From assembly GCA_023430325.1 (NCBI GenBank), contig JAEZAU010000198.1, forward strand, positions 1 to 7,237: a stretch of DNA of 7,237 nt. The letters are read 5' to 3'. A program made the translations under genes and the position numbers. The stretch comes from Bacteroidota bacterium (lineage in GTDB: Bacteria; Bacteroidota; Bacteroidia; Flavobacteriales_F; PHOS-HE28). This document shows, piece after piece, positions 1 to 6,044 of the stretch. Numbering within the stretch: the first letter of the stretch is position 1; the number at the start of each line of letters is the position of its first letter. The notes below the pieces were generated by a model. That model had not been told where the DNA came from. It saw only the letters and a program-made list of their open reading frames with translations, and ran no database searches.

Positions 1-29
1 GTGTTGTGCCTGATAGTGGCCGGTCGCGC

Positions 30-58
30 TTGGACAAGTCGAAAATGTCTTTCCTTTG
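30..58 (+). promoter_or_regulatory. Putative Bacteroidota-type promoter for acpP-fabF-rnc
   Basis: A TTGG at 30-33 is followed after 17 bases by TTCCTTTG at 51-58, which differs at one position from the Bacteroidota -7 consensus TAnnTTTG. Transcription would start near 63-66, leaving a leader of about 20 nt before the acpP ATG at 86. The position and the lack of any gene in 1-85 fit a promoter. The match is imperfect and such short motifs arise by chance, so this is an inference from motif and position only. Confidence 0.4.
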
Positions 59-85
59 CAGCCTGTTCAACCAAAACGCACCGAA

Positions 86-322
86 ATGTCGGACATCAAG
101 TCAAGGGTCATCGCCATCATTGTGGACAAGCTCGGAGTAGATCAGAGCGAGGTCACCCCAGAGGCGAGCTTCACGAACGACCTTGGCGCCGATAGCCTTG
201 ATACCGTAGAGCTCATCATGGAGTTCGAGAAGGAGTTCAACATCGCTATTCCAGACGACCAGGCCGAGAAGATACAGACCGTGGGCCAGGCGGTGGATTA
301 CGTGGAGAAGAACGCGAAGTAA
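86..322 (+). CDS. acpP: Acyl carrier protein
   Basis: This is a 78-residue acidic acyl carrier protein, the cytoplasmic carrier of growing acyl chains in type II fatty acid synthesis. The family hallmark LGADSLDTVELIMEFE is at residues 33-48, and Ser37 in the DSL triplet is the expected 4'-phosphopantetheine attachment site. The length matches the usual 77-80 residues and the downstream helix (IPDDQAEKI, 56-64) is typical. I chose the ATG at 86, which gives the normal N-terminus MSDIKSRV. A TTG at 56 in the same frame would add ten unusual residues and lies inside the predicted -7 box. No clear Shine-Dalgarno precedes the ATG. The condensing enzyme that uses this ACP, FabF, follows after 24 nt, so the two are very likely cotranscribed. 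Confidence 0.97.
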   Translation: MSDIKSRVIAIIVDKLGVDQSEVTPEASFTNDLGADSLDTVELIMEFEKEFNIAIPDDQAEKIQTVGQAVDYVEKNAK

Positions 323-325
323 CCC

Positions 326-340
326 GGTCCCGCAAGGACC
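326..340 (+). promoter_or_regulatory. Small perfect inverted repeat between acpP and fabF
   Basis: GGTCC (326-330) and GGACC (336-340) form a perfect 5-bp stem with a 5-nt loop CGCAA, in the spacer between the acpP stop and the fabF start. No T-tract follows, so it is not a standard intrinsic terminator. The 3' arm overlaps AAGGA (334-338), the only Shine-Dalgarno-like run near the fabF ATG, eight bases away. It could influence mRNA processing or fabF translation. The stem is short and its function is inference. Confidence 0.35.
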
Positions 341-346
341 TACCGC

Positions 347-1600
347 ATGAAGCTCAGGCGCGTCGTTGTCACTGGTCTGGGTGCGCTTACCCCCATCGGC
401 AATACACTTCCCGAATATTGGGAAGCGCTGGTGAGCGGCCGTAGCGGCGCTGCACCCATCACCCGCTTCGATGCGAGCAAGTTCAAGACCCGCTTCGCCT
501 GCGAAGTGAAGGGATTCATTCCCGAGAACTTCATCGATAAGAAGGAGGCCCGCAAGATGGACCCCTACAGCCAGTTCGCGATCGTCTCTTCGGATGAAGC
601 GATCAAGGACAGCGGCATCGATCTGGCGAAGGAGGACCTCGATCGCTTCGGTGTCATCTGGGGAAGCGGCATCGGCGGCCTGAAGACCTTTCAGGACGAG
701 TGCTTCAACTTCGCCAAAGGCGATGGCACCCCGCGCTTCAATCCGTTCTTCATCCCCAAGATGATCGCCGACAGTGCGAGCGGCCTTATCAGCATGCGGC
801 ACGGCCTGCGCGGTCCTTCCTACGTCACGGTATCGGCCTGCGCCAGCGGCAACAACTCCATCATAGACTCCTTCAACCTGATCCGCCTGGGAACGGTGGA
901 CATGATGGTGACCGGCGGAAGTGAGGCCAGCATCTACGAGGCCGGTGTGGGTGGATTCAATGCGTTGCATGCGATGAGCACCCGCAACGACGATCCGGCC
1001 ACGGCCAGCCGCCCGTACGACAAGGACCGCGATGGGTTCGTGCTCGGTGAGGGCGGCGCCGCGATCATTCTCGAGGATCTCGATCGGGCCCTGGCCCGCG
1101 GCGCGAAGATCTATGCGGAGATCATCGGCGGCGGCATGTCATCCGACGCCTACCACATCACGGCACCGCATCCCGAAGGCCATGGCGCATACCTCTGCAT
1201 GCGCAACGCGCTCACCGATGCCGGCCTGAAACCCGATGCGATAGACCACATCAACACGCACGGCACCAGCACGCCGATCGGCGATCCACAGGAGATCAAG
1301 GCCATTCAACGCCTATTCGGTGAACACGCCTACAACATCAGTATCTGTTCCACCAAGAGCATGATCGGGCACCTGCTGGGTGCTGCAGGCGCGGTGGAGG
1401 CGGTGGCCGCGATCCTGGCGGTGAAGCATGACATCGTGCCTCCGACGATCAACCACTTCACCGATGATCCGGAGATCGACCCGAAGCTCGATCTGACCTT
1501 CAACAAGAGCAAGGTGCGCCCTGTGAACGTGGCCATGAGCAATACCTTCGGCTTCGGCGGGCACAATACCTCGGTGGTGTTCCGCAAGTACCAGCAGTGA
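347..1600 (+). CDS. fabF: Beta-ketoacyl-ACP synthase II
   Basis: This 417-residue protein is a cytoplasmic KAS II condensing enzyme. It joins acyl groups to malonyl-ACP with decarboxylation during chain elongation, and its length is normal for FabF. The thiolase-fold N-terminus RRVVVTGLGALTPIG (4-18) is intact. The nucleophile is Cys165 in VSACASGNN. The two catalytic histidines are His305 in NTHGTSTPIGDP and His342 in KSMIGHLLGAAGAVE, where Lys337 is the conserved lysine. The glycine-rich loop FGFGGHN is at 401-407, and DKDRDGFVLGEGG (225-237) is another family block. The ATG at 347 gives the canonical start of the fold. Placement after acpP and four bases before rnc suggests one operon. The FabF subtype is favoured over FabB by the length and the acpP neighbour. 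Confidence 0.97.
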   Translation: MKLRRVVVTGLGALTPIGNTLPEYWEALVSGRSGAAPITRFDASKFKTRFACEVKGFIPENFIDKKEARKMDPYSQFAIVSSDEAIKDSGIDLAKEDLDRFGVIWGSGIGGLKTFQDECFNFAKGDGTPRFNPFFIPKMIADSASGLISMRHGLRGPSYVTVSACASGNNSIIDSFNLIRLGTVDMMVTGGSEASIYEAGVGGFNALHAMSTRNDDPATASRPYDKDRDGFVLGEGGAAIILEDLDRALARGAKIYAEIIGGGMSSDAYHITAPHPEGHGAYLCMRNALTDAGLKPDAIDHINTHGTSTPIGDPQEIKAIQRLFGEHAYNISICSTKSMIGHLLGAAGAVEAVAAILAVKHDIVPPTINHFTDDPEIDPKLDLTFNKSKVRPVNVAMSNTFGFGGHNTSVVFRKYQQ

Positions 1601-1604
1601 TCTT

Positions 1605-2528
1605 GTGATACGCAGGTTATTCGATCGATCGCGGGACCCGGAGGACCGGCGGATACGCGCATGGTGCCGCAAGACGCTCGGCATTACGCCAGGCATGCTG
1701 CCCCTGTACCGTGAAGCATTACGCCATGTAAGCGCCATACCCGATGATCGCGAAGACCTTCCCGACAATGAGCGGCTGGAGTTCCTCGGTGATTCGATCC
1801 TTGATGCGATCATTGGAGACTTGGTGTTCAAGACCTACAAGGACAAGGATGAAGGTTTTCTCACGCGCATGCGCAGCAAGCTGGTGAGCCGTACACAGCT
1901 CAACCTGCTGGCGCGCCATATGGAGATAGAACGCGTGCTGGAAAGCAATGTGGCCAAGGACAGCGCATCGTCCGTGCCGGGCAACGCGCTGGAAGCCTTG
2001 ATCGGCGCACTTTTCCTGGACAAGGGTTTCGATCGCACACGCAAGATCGTGGTAGGTCTGCTGGAAGAACATTTCGATCTGAAGGAGATCGAAAAGGAGG
2101 ATCGCGACGGAAAGAGCCGTCTGCTGGAATGGGGCCAGAAGCGCAAGAAACGCATCGACCTGGTGATCCATGAAGAAAGCAGCGGCCGGGGCAAGAGCTA
2201 TGTCTGCGAAGTACGGATCAACGGCGAATTGAAAGGCACGGGCAAAGGGCCGAGCAAGAAGGCGGCGGAACAGGATGCGGCGCAGAGCGCATTCCGCAGC
2301 ATGCGTTCAAGAAGGCATCAGCCAACGCGGCCGGCCAGCACGGTAGCAGCCGAGAAAAGGGAACCTTCCACCGGGAACGTGAAACGCACGGCACCAAGAA
2401 AGAGGCCGCCAGCGGTCGCAACTCCCGACGCGTCCAAAGGGAGCGGCACCCCGCGGCGCCGATCGCGTGGCCGTCGCAGACCGAGGCCGGGAACACCGGA
2501 CGGTGAAGGCGCACAGGCTTCGGTCTGA
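1605..2528 (+). CDS. rnc: Ribonuclease III with a long basic C-terminal tail
   Basis: RNase III cleaves double-stranded RNA in the cytoplasm, including rRNA precursors. The catalytic domain spans about residues 15-158 and has the signature NERLEFLGD (55-63), with Glu56, Glu59 and Asp63. DEGFLTRMR (82-90) holds the next acidic residue, Glu83. In the last catalytic segment GNALEALIGALFLD (126-139), Glu130 is kept, but position 127 is Asn where E. coli has Asp114. A double-stranded RNA-binding domain follows at about 168-233, ending KKAAEQDAAQSAF. The remaining 74 residues are low-complexity and rich in Arg, Lys, Pro, Ser and Thr; most bacterial RNase III proteins (about 225-250 residues) lack such a tail. 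The start is GTG at 1605, four bases after fabF. The next in-frame ATG (1695) would remove the first helix of the catalytic domain. No clear Shine-Dalgarno is seen. Confidence 0.95.
   Translation: MIRRLFDRSRDPEDRRIRAWCRKTLGITPGMLPLYREALRHVSAIPDDREDLPDNERLEFLGDSILDAIIGDLVFKTYKDKDEGFLTRMRSKLVSRTQLNLLARHMEIERVLESNVAKDSASSVPGNALEALIGALFLDKGFDRTRKIVVGLLEEHFDLKEIEKEDRDGKSRLLEWGQKRKKRIDLVIHEESSGRGKSYVCEVRINGELKGTGKGPSKKAAEQDAAQSAFRSMRSRRHQPTRPASTVAAEKREPSTGNVKRTAPRKRPPAVATPDASKGSGTPRRRSRGRRRPRPGTPDGEGAQASV
2304..2525 (+). other. Low-complexity basic tail segment of RNase III
   Basis: This segment codes for residues 234-307 of RNase III, after the RNA-binding domain ends. It is dominated by Arg, Lys, Pro, Ser and Thr, with clusters such as RKRPP (265-269) and RRRSRGRRRPRP (284-295), and then turns acidic and small (TPDGEGAQASV). 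It has no recognisable fold and is probably disordered. The positive charge would suit non-specific RNA or ribosome contact, which is inference. The frame stays open to the TGA at 2526, with no internal stop. Confidence 0.7.
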
Positions 2529-2534
2529 CGCTCG

Positions 2535-2566
2535 TTCAAGGCCCGGTGTGGACAATTCTACCTTTG
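2535..2566 (+). promoter_or_regulatory. Putative Bacteroidota promoter for the IPExxxVDY-pyk unit
   Basis: TACCTTTG at 2559-2566 matches the Bacteroidota -7 consensus TAnnTTTG exactly. A TTC at 2535-2537, one mismatch from the -33 TTG, lies 21 bases upstream. The site falls in the 86-nt spacer between rnc and the next gene, the largest gap in the plus-strand block. Transcription would begin near 2573, giving a leader of about 40 nt before the ATG at 2615. This would let pyk be transcribed separately from the fatty acid genes. The -33 half is weak. Confidence 0.5.
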
Positions 2567-2614
2567 CTCCAATGCGGACCTTCGCACCGCGTTATAAGAT
2601 TTGGCGATCTGCAC

Positions 2615-3028
2615 ATGGCACGTCTGAAGTTGGACATACAGCCCGATCCGGAGATCAACGTCATCGGCATCAGCAGCCATGTGAAGGATTACAGGCTCTG
2701 CTGGTCCATCAACCGCATGCTCGGCATCAACCTCACCAAGCGCAGGCGGCCGATCTACGATGAGAGCAACGGCATGCAGTGCTTCTTCAACGCGTTCGAT
2801 CACCGTGACGAGGAGATCAATGCCGGTTTCTCACTGGTGAACAATCACGGCAGCGACGGTGTACTCTTGAAGGATCTTCGACAGGCCGATTTCTTCCTTG
2901 TGATAGATCAGCATTGGATGGAACTTCCGGAGGACCTGTTGAAGAAGGTGCGCACGGCGGAATTCGTACTTACGGCCTTCCCGCTTGAATTCGATCAGTT
3001 GAAGGAAGGCCACAAATTATTGCTGTAG
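2615..3028 (+). CDS. IPExxxVDY family protein
   Basis: This 137-residue protein has no signal peptide or membrane segment and is probably cytoplasmic. I assign it to the Bacteroidota IPExxxVDY family, whose function I do not know. The grounds are its position between rnc and pyk, its length, and its overall pattern: an N-terminal RLKLDI strand, then SSHVKDYRLCWSINRMLGI (20-38), and a C-terminal strand set. The segment equivalent to the name-giving motif appears to be LKDLRQADF (85-93), where only the Asp and an aromatic residue match. An in-frame start at 2546 would add 23 residues, overlap the predicted -7 box and give an atypical N-terminus, so I prefer the ATG at 2615. The stop lies four bases before the pyk ATG, which indicates tight cotranscription. 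The family call rests on recall of pattern and synteny. Confidence 0.75.
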   Translation: MARLKLDIQPDPEINVIGISSHVKDYRLCWSINRMLGINLTKRRRPIYDESNGMQCFFNAFDHRDEEINAGFSLVNNHGSDGVLLKDLRQADFFLVIDQHWMELPEDLLKKVRTAEFVLTAFPLEFDQLKEGHKLLL

Positions 3029-3032
3029 AAGA

Positions 3033-4454
3033 ATGATCGATCCGAAAACGAAGATCGTTGCCACCATAGGACCTGCCTCGGCCTCGCGCGATGTGTTGCG
3101 CGACATGATGCTCAATGGCATGGACGTGTGCCGGCTCAATTTCAGCCACGGCAGCTATGAATTCTATTCCGAGCTCATACGCACCATACGCAGCCTCAAC
3201 GATGAGCTCGGCCTTTCCACGGCGATCCTTGCCGATCTGCAGGGACCGAAGATGCGGATCGGTGAAATGGCCAATGGCCACATCGATCTGGAAGCCGGCG
3301 ATGAACTGGTGATCCAGACCGAGACGATAAAGGGCCGCAAAGGCGTGGTGAGCACCACCTACCAGCAGTTCCCCGGCGATGTGAAGAAAGGCGAGATGGT
3401 GCTGCTCGATGATGGCAAGATCCGCCTTGAAGTAACGGCCACCGACGGTAAAAGCAAGGTGACCACGCGGGTGGTGAACGGCGGCCCGCTCAGCGCCAAC
3501 AAAGGATTGAACCTGCCGAACACGAAAGTGAGCCTGCCCAGCCTCACCGACAAGGACAAGCAGGACCTTGACTTCGCGCTGGAGAACGATCTGGATTGGA
3601 TCGGCTTGAGCTTCGTGCGCAGCGCGCGTGACATCATCGAACTGAAGCACATCATCTTCCAGCGTGAGAAGACCGCCCGTGTGGTGGCCAAGATCGAAAA
3701 GCCGGAAGCACTGCTTGAGATCGATGAGATCATCCGTGAGAGTGATGCGCTCATGGTAGCCCGTGGCGATCTGGGCGTGGAGATCCCGATGGAGAAGGTA
3801 CCGCTGATCCAGAAGGACTTGATCCGCCGTTGTCTGCTGATGCACAAGCCGGTGATCGTGGCCACGCAGATGATGGAGAGCATGATCACCAACATCACCC
3901 CCACACGCGCCGAGGTGAACGATGTGGCGAACGCGGTGCTCGATCATGCCGATGCGGTGATGCTGAGCGCAGAGACCAGCGTGGGCAAACATCCTGTGGA
4001 AGTAGTAAAGGCCATGCACCGGATCCTCATCGAGATGGAGAAGAGCGATGACATGTTCAACGTGCCCTCGCCGCCGCTGGAAGAAAGCGATCGTATGGTG
4101 ACCGACGCGATCTGCATGGCGAGCGTACGAATGGCGGCCGCGATCAACATCAAGGCGATCGTGACCATGACGCATAGCGGTTACACCGCGTTCAAGATCA
4201 GCAGCATGCGGCCCAAGGCACACATCTTTGCTTTTACGAGCAATCGCTCGATATTGACGATGTTGAACCTGGTGTGGGGTGTGCGCGCGCAGTATTACGA
4301 CAAGACGGTGAGCACGGACCATACCATCGCCGATATCAAACACATTCTTCGAGCAAAGAAGTTCGTGAAGAAAGGCGATCTGATCGTGAACGTGGCGAGC
4401 ATGCCCATCGCCGATCAAGGGATGGCGAACATGCTGAAGTTGAGCCCGGCGTAG
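3033..4454 (+). CDS. pyk: Pyruvate kinase
   Basis: Pyruvate kinase converts phosphoenolpyruvate and ADP to pyruvate and ATP, the last step of glycolysis, in the cytoplasm. The 473-residue length matches bacterial type I enzymes. The N-terminus KTKIVATIGPAS (5-16) starts the barrel. Arg34, Asn36 and Ser38 in CRLNFSHG bind phosphate and the monovalent cation. A B domain occupies about 71-170. The signature VVAKIEKPEAL (217-227) contains catalytic Lys220 and metal ligand Glu222. ARGDLGVE (243-250) supplies Asp246, and VATQMMESM (276-284) contains Thr278. SAETSVGKHPVE (312-323) closes the barrel, followed by the C-terminal regulatory domain. All key residues are present, so it should be active. 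It is probably cotranscribed with the IPExxxVDY gene four bases upstream, and its stop codon directly abuts that of the convergent gene. Confidence 0.97.
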   Translation: MIDPKTKIVATIGPASASRDVLRDMMLNGMDVCRLNFSHGSYEFYSELIRTIRSLNDELGLSTAILADLQGPKMRIGEMANGHIDLEAGDELVIQTETIKGRKGVVSTTYQQFPGDVKKGEMVLLDDGKIRLEVTATDGKSKVTTRVVNGGPLSANKGLNLPNTKVSLPSLTDKDKQDLDFALENDLDWIGLSFVRSARDIIELKHIIFQREKTARVVAKIEKPEALLEIDEIIRESDALMVARGDLGVEIPMEKVPLIQKDLIRRCLLMHKPVIVATQMMESMITNITPTRAEVNDVANAVLDHADAVMLSAETSVGKHPVEVVKAMHRILIEMEKSDDMFNVPSPPLEESDRMVTDAICMASVRMAAAINIKAIVTMTHSGYTAFKISSMRPKAHIFAFTSNRSILTMLNLVWGVRAQYYDKTVSTDHTIADIKHILRAKKFVKKGDLIVNVASMPIADQGMANMLKLSPA

Positions 4455-6008
4455 TTACTCCAGGATCAGGCGCTGACTACTGATGCCCTGTTCGGTCTGG
4501 ATCGTTACGATGTAGATGCCTTTGGCGTGATCGCTGAGATCTAGTTGATGGGTGCGGCCTGCGAACGTAGTTGAAAACGTCCGCCTGCCCAACGGATCAA
4601 CGATCGAGATGAAGCCTCTATCGGCGCTGAGCAATGCTAGCCGTACTTGGCCTGTGCTGGGATTCGGGGCCATTTGGAACTTTGGAAAACAGGGTTCTGC
4701 AATGCCAACAGTTGAAGCAAATTTTACAACCCAAGTATCCGAAGCACCATGATTACCTGAAACATCGAAATCCGTCGACCTGACGGATCCGGCAACTACA
4801 TAGTCACCATTTAGCACGTCAAGTTTAAAATATAGATCACGGTCGGTACCTCCATATGATTGCTGCCATTGAACCTCTCCATTCATTCCAAGTTTTATCA
4901 ACCACAAATCTTCTAATCCGATGTTGGAAGACACATCGCCATCTAGTGAATTAGAGTGGGCTGATATTAACACGCCTCCATCAGGCATAGGCCGCATACC
5001 ACTCAATTCATCCTCCCCCGAACCACCAAAACTTTTCTCCCATAATATATTCCCGTTCGAATCGATATTTACTATCCAAACATCTGAAACACCATCGGCT
5101 CCATTATTCGTTGATACGTCTCCATCCGATGATTGGGTAAACCCACCCAACACGAAAGTGCCGTCATTCAGTGGTGCGATAATTTTCCCGATGTCTTTCA
5201 AAGACCCGCCATAACATTTCTGCCAGAGCAACTCACCATCAAATGCTATTTTAATAGCCCAGTAATCGAAGTCACCATGATTACCGGATACATCGCCATC
5301 ATTAGTTAACGTTTCGCCAAGAATAATGTATCCATTGGGAACCTCAAGTACAGAGTTGGCGATATCTCCATAGAAACCAACACCAGGTACATGACTGCCA
5401 CCATAATTGGAGCTCCACTCTAAATTTCCTGCTGCATCCACTTTTATTACGTAAACATCTACGCCTATACTAGGATTTTGTGCAAAGTTTGCGCCCCCCA
5501 CAACGAGGAAACCATCATCAGCTGTATTGATTACAGCGTGCGGATGATGGACACCGAAACTACCGTGCTTTCTCTGCCATAATATTTCCCCACTCGAACT
5601 TAATCGAACTAACCAAAAGCATTGGCTGCAATTCGGAACATTGATAACCTCACCCGCAGATGAGGCCGTATAACCAACCATTAGAAACCCTCCATCAGAA
5701 CATTCCACAATATCATCTCCGCTATCCGGTTGGTAAGACACTCCGCTAATACAGTTTTCCCAACTAATCTCCCCGGTAGAGTCAAGTTTGATGATCCATG
5801 CGTCAACACTATCGTTGCAACTAACATCCCCATCAGTAGAATTGCTAAGCCCTGCAACAATGATTCCCCCATCTTGAGTCGCCTTTACGGCTTTTGGAGT
5901 GTCAGTTCCGCTGCCGCCCAAGCATCTCTGCCAAGTTATAACTGGGGCTTGCGTAAGGGCATGAACCACCAACACTGAAAATAAAAGAGAAAAATGTAAG
6001 CGTGTCAT
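4455..6008 (-). CDS. Secreted seven-repeat protein with T9SS type A sorting domain
   Basis: This 517-residue protein is predicted to be exported and then anchored or released at the cell surface by the type IX secretion system; its activity is unknown. An N-terminal signal peptide is visible (Arg3, hydrophobic core about 5-17, likely cleavage near ALTQA, 17-21). Residues 26-430 hold seven degenerate repeats of about 50-64 residues, starting at Trp26, 83, 144, 198, 262, 323 and 381. A typical unit runs WQxxxGGS, then DGGxxVxG, then SxDGDVSxNxG, then DxWxxKxDxxG. Seven such units suggest a seven-bladed beta-propeller, and the DGDVS loops could bind calcium; both are inference. The C-terminus (about 445-517, APNPSTGQV to SQRLILE) is the T9SS type A sorting domain. 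The repeat part is AT-rich compared with its neighbours. No promoter was found in the 36-nt gap upstream. Confidence 0.85.
   Translation of the reverse strand: MTRLHFSLLFSVLVVHALTQAPVITWQRCLGGSGTDTPKAVKATQDGGIIVAGLSNSTDGDVSCNDSVDAWIIKLDSTGEISWENCISGVSYQPDSGDDIVECSDGGFLMVGYTASSAGEVINVPNCSQCFWLVRLSSSGEILWQRKHGSFGVHHPHAVINTADDGFLVVGGANFAQNPSIGVDVYVIKVDAAGNLEWSSNYGGSHVPGVGFYGDIANSVLEVPNGYIILGETLTNDGDVSGNHGDFDYWAIKIAFDGELLWQKCYGGSLKDIGKIIAPLNDGTFVLGGFTQSSDGDVSTNNGADGVSDVWIVNIDSNGNILWEKSFGGSGEDELSGMRPMPDGGVLISAHSNSLDGDVSSNIGLEDLWLIKLGMNGEVQWQQSYGGTDRDLYFKLDVLNGDYVVAGSVRSTDFDVSGNHGASDTWVVKFASTVGIAEPCFPKFQMAPNPSTGQVRLALLSADRGFISIVDPLGRRTFSTTFAGRTHQLDLSDHAKGIYIVTIQTEQGISSQRLILE
4458..4676 (-). other. 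Coding segment for the T9SS type A C-terminal sorting domain
   Basis: This segment codes for residues 445-517 of the secreted protein. It starts with the family-typical APNPSTGQV, continues through a strand pair with DPLGRR (471-476), and ends in KGIYIVTIQTEQG and SQRLILE, matching the beta-sandwich recognised by the T9SS translocon. In the T9SS family this domain directs outer-membrane passage and is usually cleaved off. It is richer in GC than the repeat region beside it. Confidence 0.8.
4719..5933 (-). repeat. Seven degenerate tandem repeats within the secreted protein gene
   Basis: The repeats are clear in the protein and partly visible in the DNA. On the plus strand the DGDVS loop appears as related strings such as acatcgccatc (4933-4943 and 5290-5300), acgtctccatc (5116-5126) and acatccccatc (5824-5834). 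Repeats 1, 4, 5 and 6 carry DGDVS, repeat 7 has DFDVS, and repeats 2 and 3 have lost the loop (SAGEVINVPN and FAQNPSIGVDV). Units differ enough at DNA level to suggest old duplication, not recent expansion. Confidence 0.75.
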
Positions 6009-6044
6009 TTTCTGCTATTGAGACGAATGTAAGACGGTATAGCT

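Noticed and set aside
56..85. Upstream TTG start adding ten residues to ACP
   Set aside because: The ATG at 86 gives the standard ACP N-terminus, and the TTG lies inside the likely -7 promoter box.
101..970. 289-residue open frame antisense to acpP and fabF
   Set aside because: It is antisense to two clearly recognised genes, has no family-like motif, and spans their intergenic gap. Long antisense frames are common in GC-rich coding DNA.
2596..2603. AAGATTTG as a second -7 box before the IPExxxVDY gene
   Set aside because: It has one mismatch, lies only 11 bases from the ATG, and has no -33 element at the right distance. The exact match at 2559-2566 is better.
2546..2614. Longer N-terminus for the IPExxxVDY protein
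   Set aside because: The extra 23 residues are encoded across the predicted promoter and leader and look unlike family N-termini; MARLKLDI fits better.
2970..4418. 482-residue open frame antisense to pyk
   Set aside because: The sense strand codes for a complete pyruvate kinase. The antisense product is His- and Val-rich with no recognisable domain, as expected of a mirror of biased codons.
4464..4483. Possible terminator stem near the pyk end (atcag...ctgat)
   Set aside because: The stem has only five pairs and a ten-base loop, lies inside the opposing coding sequence and has no T-tract.
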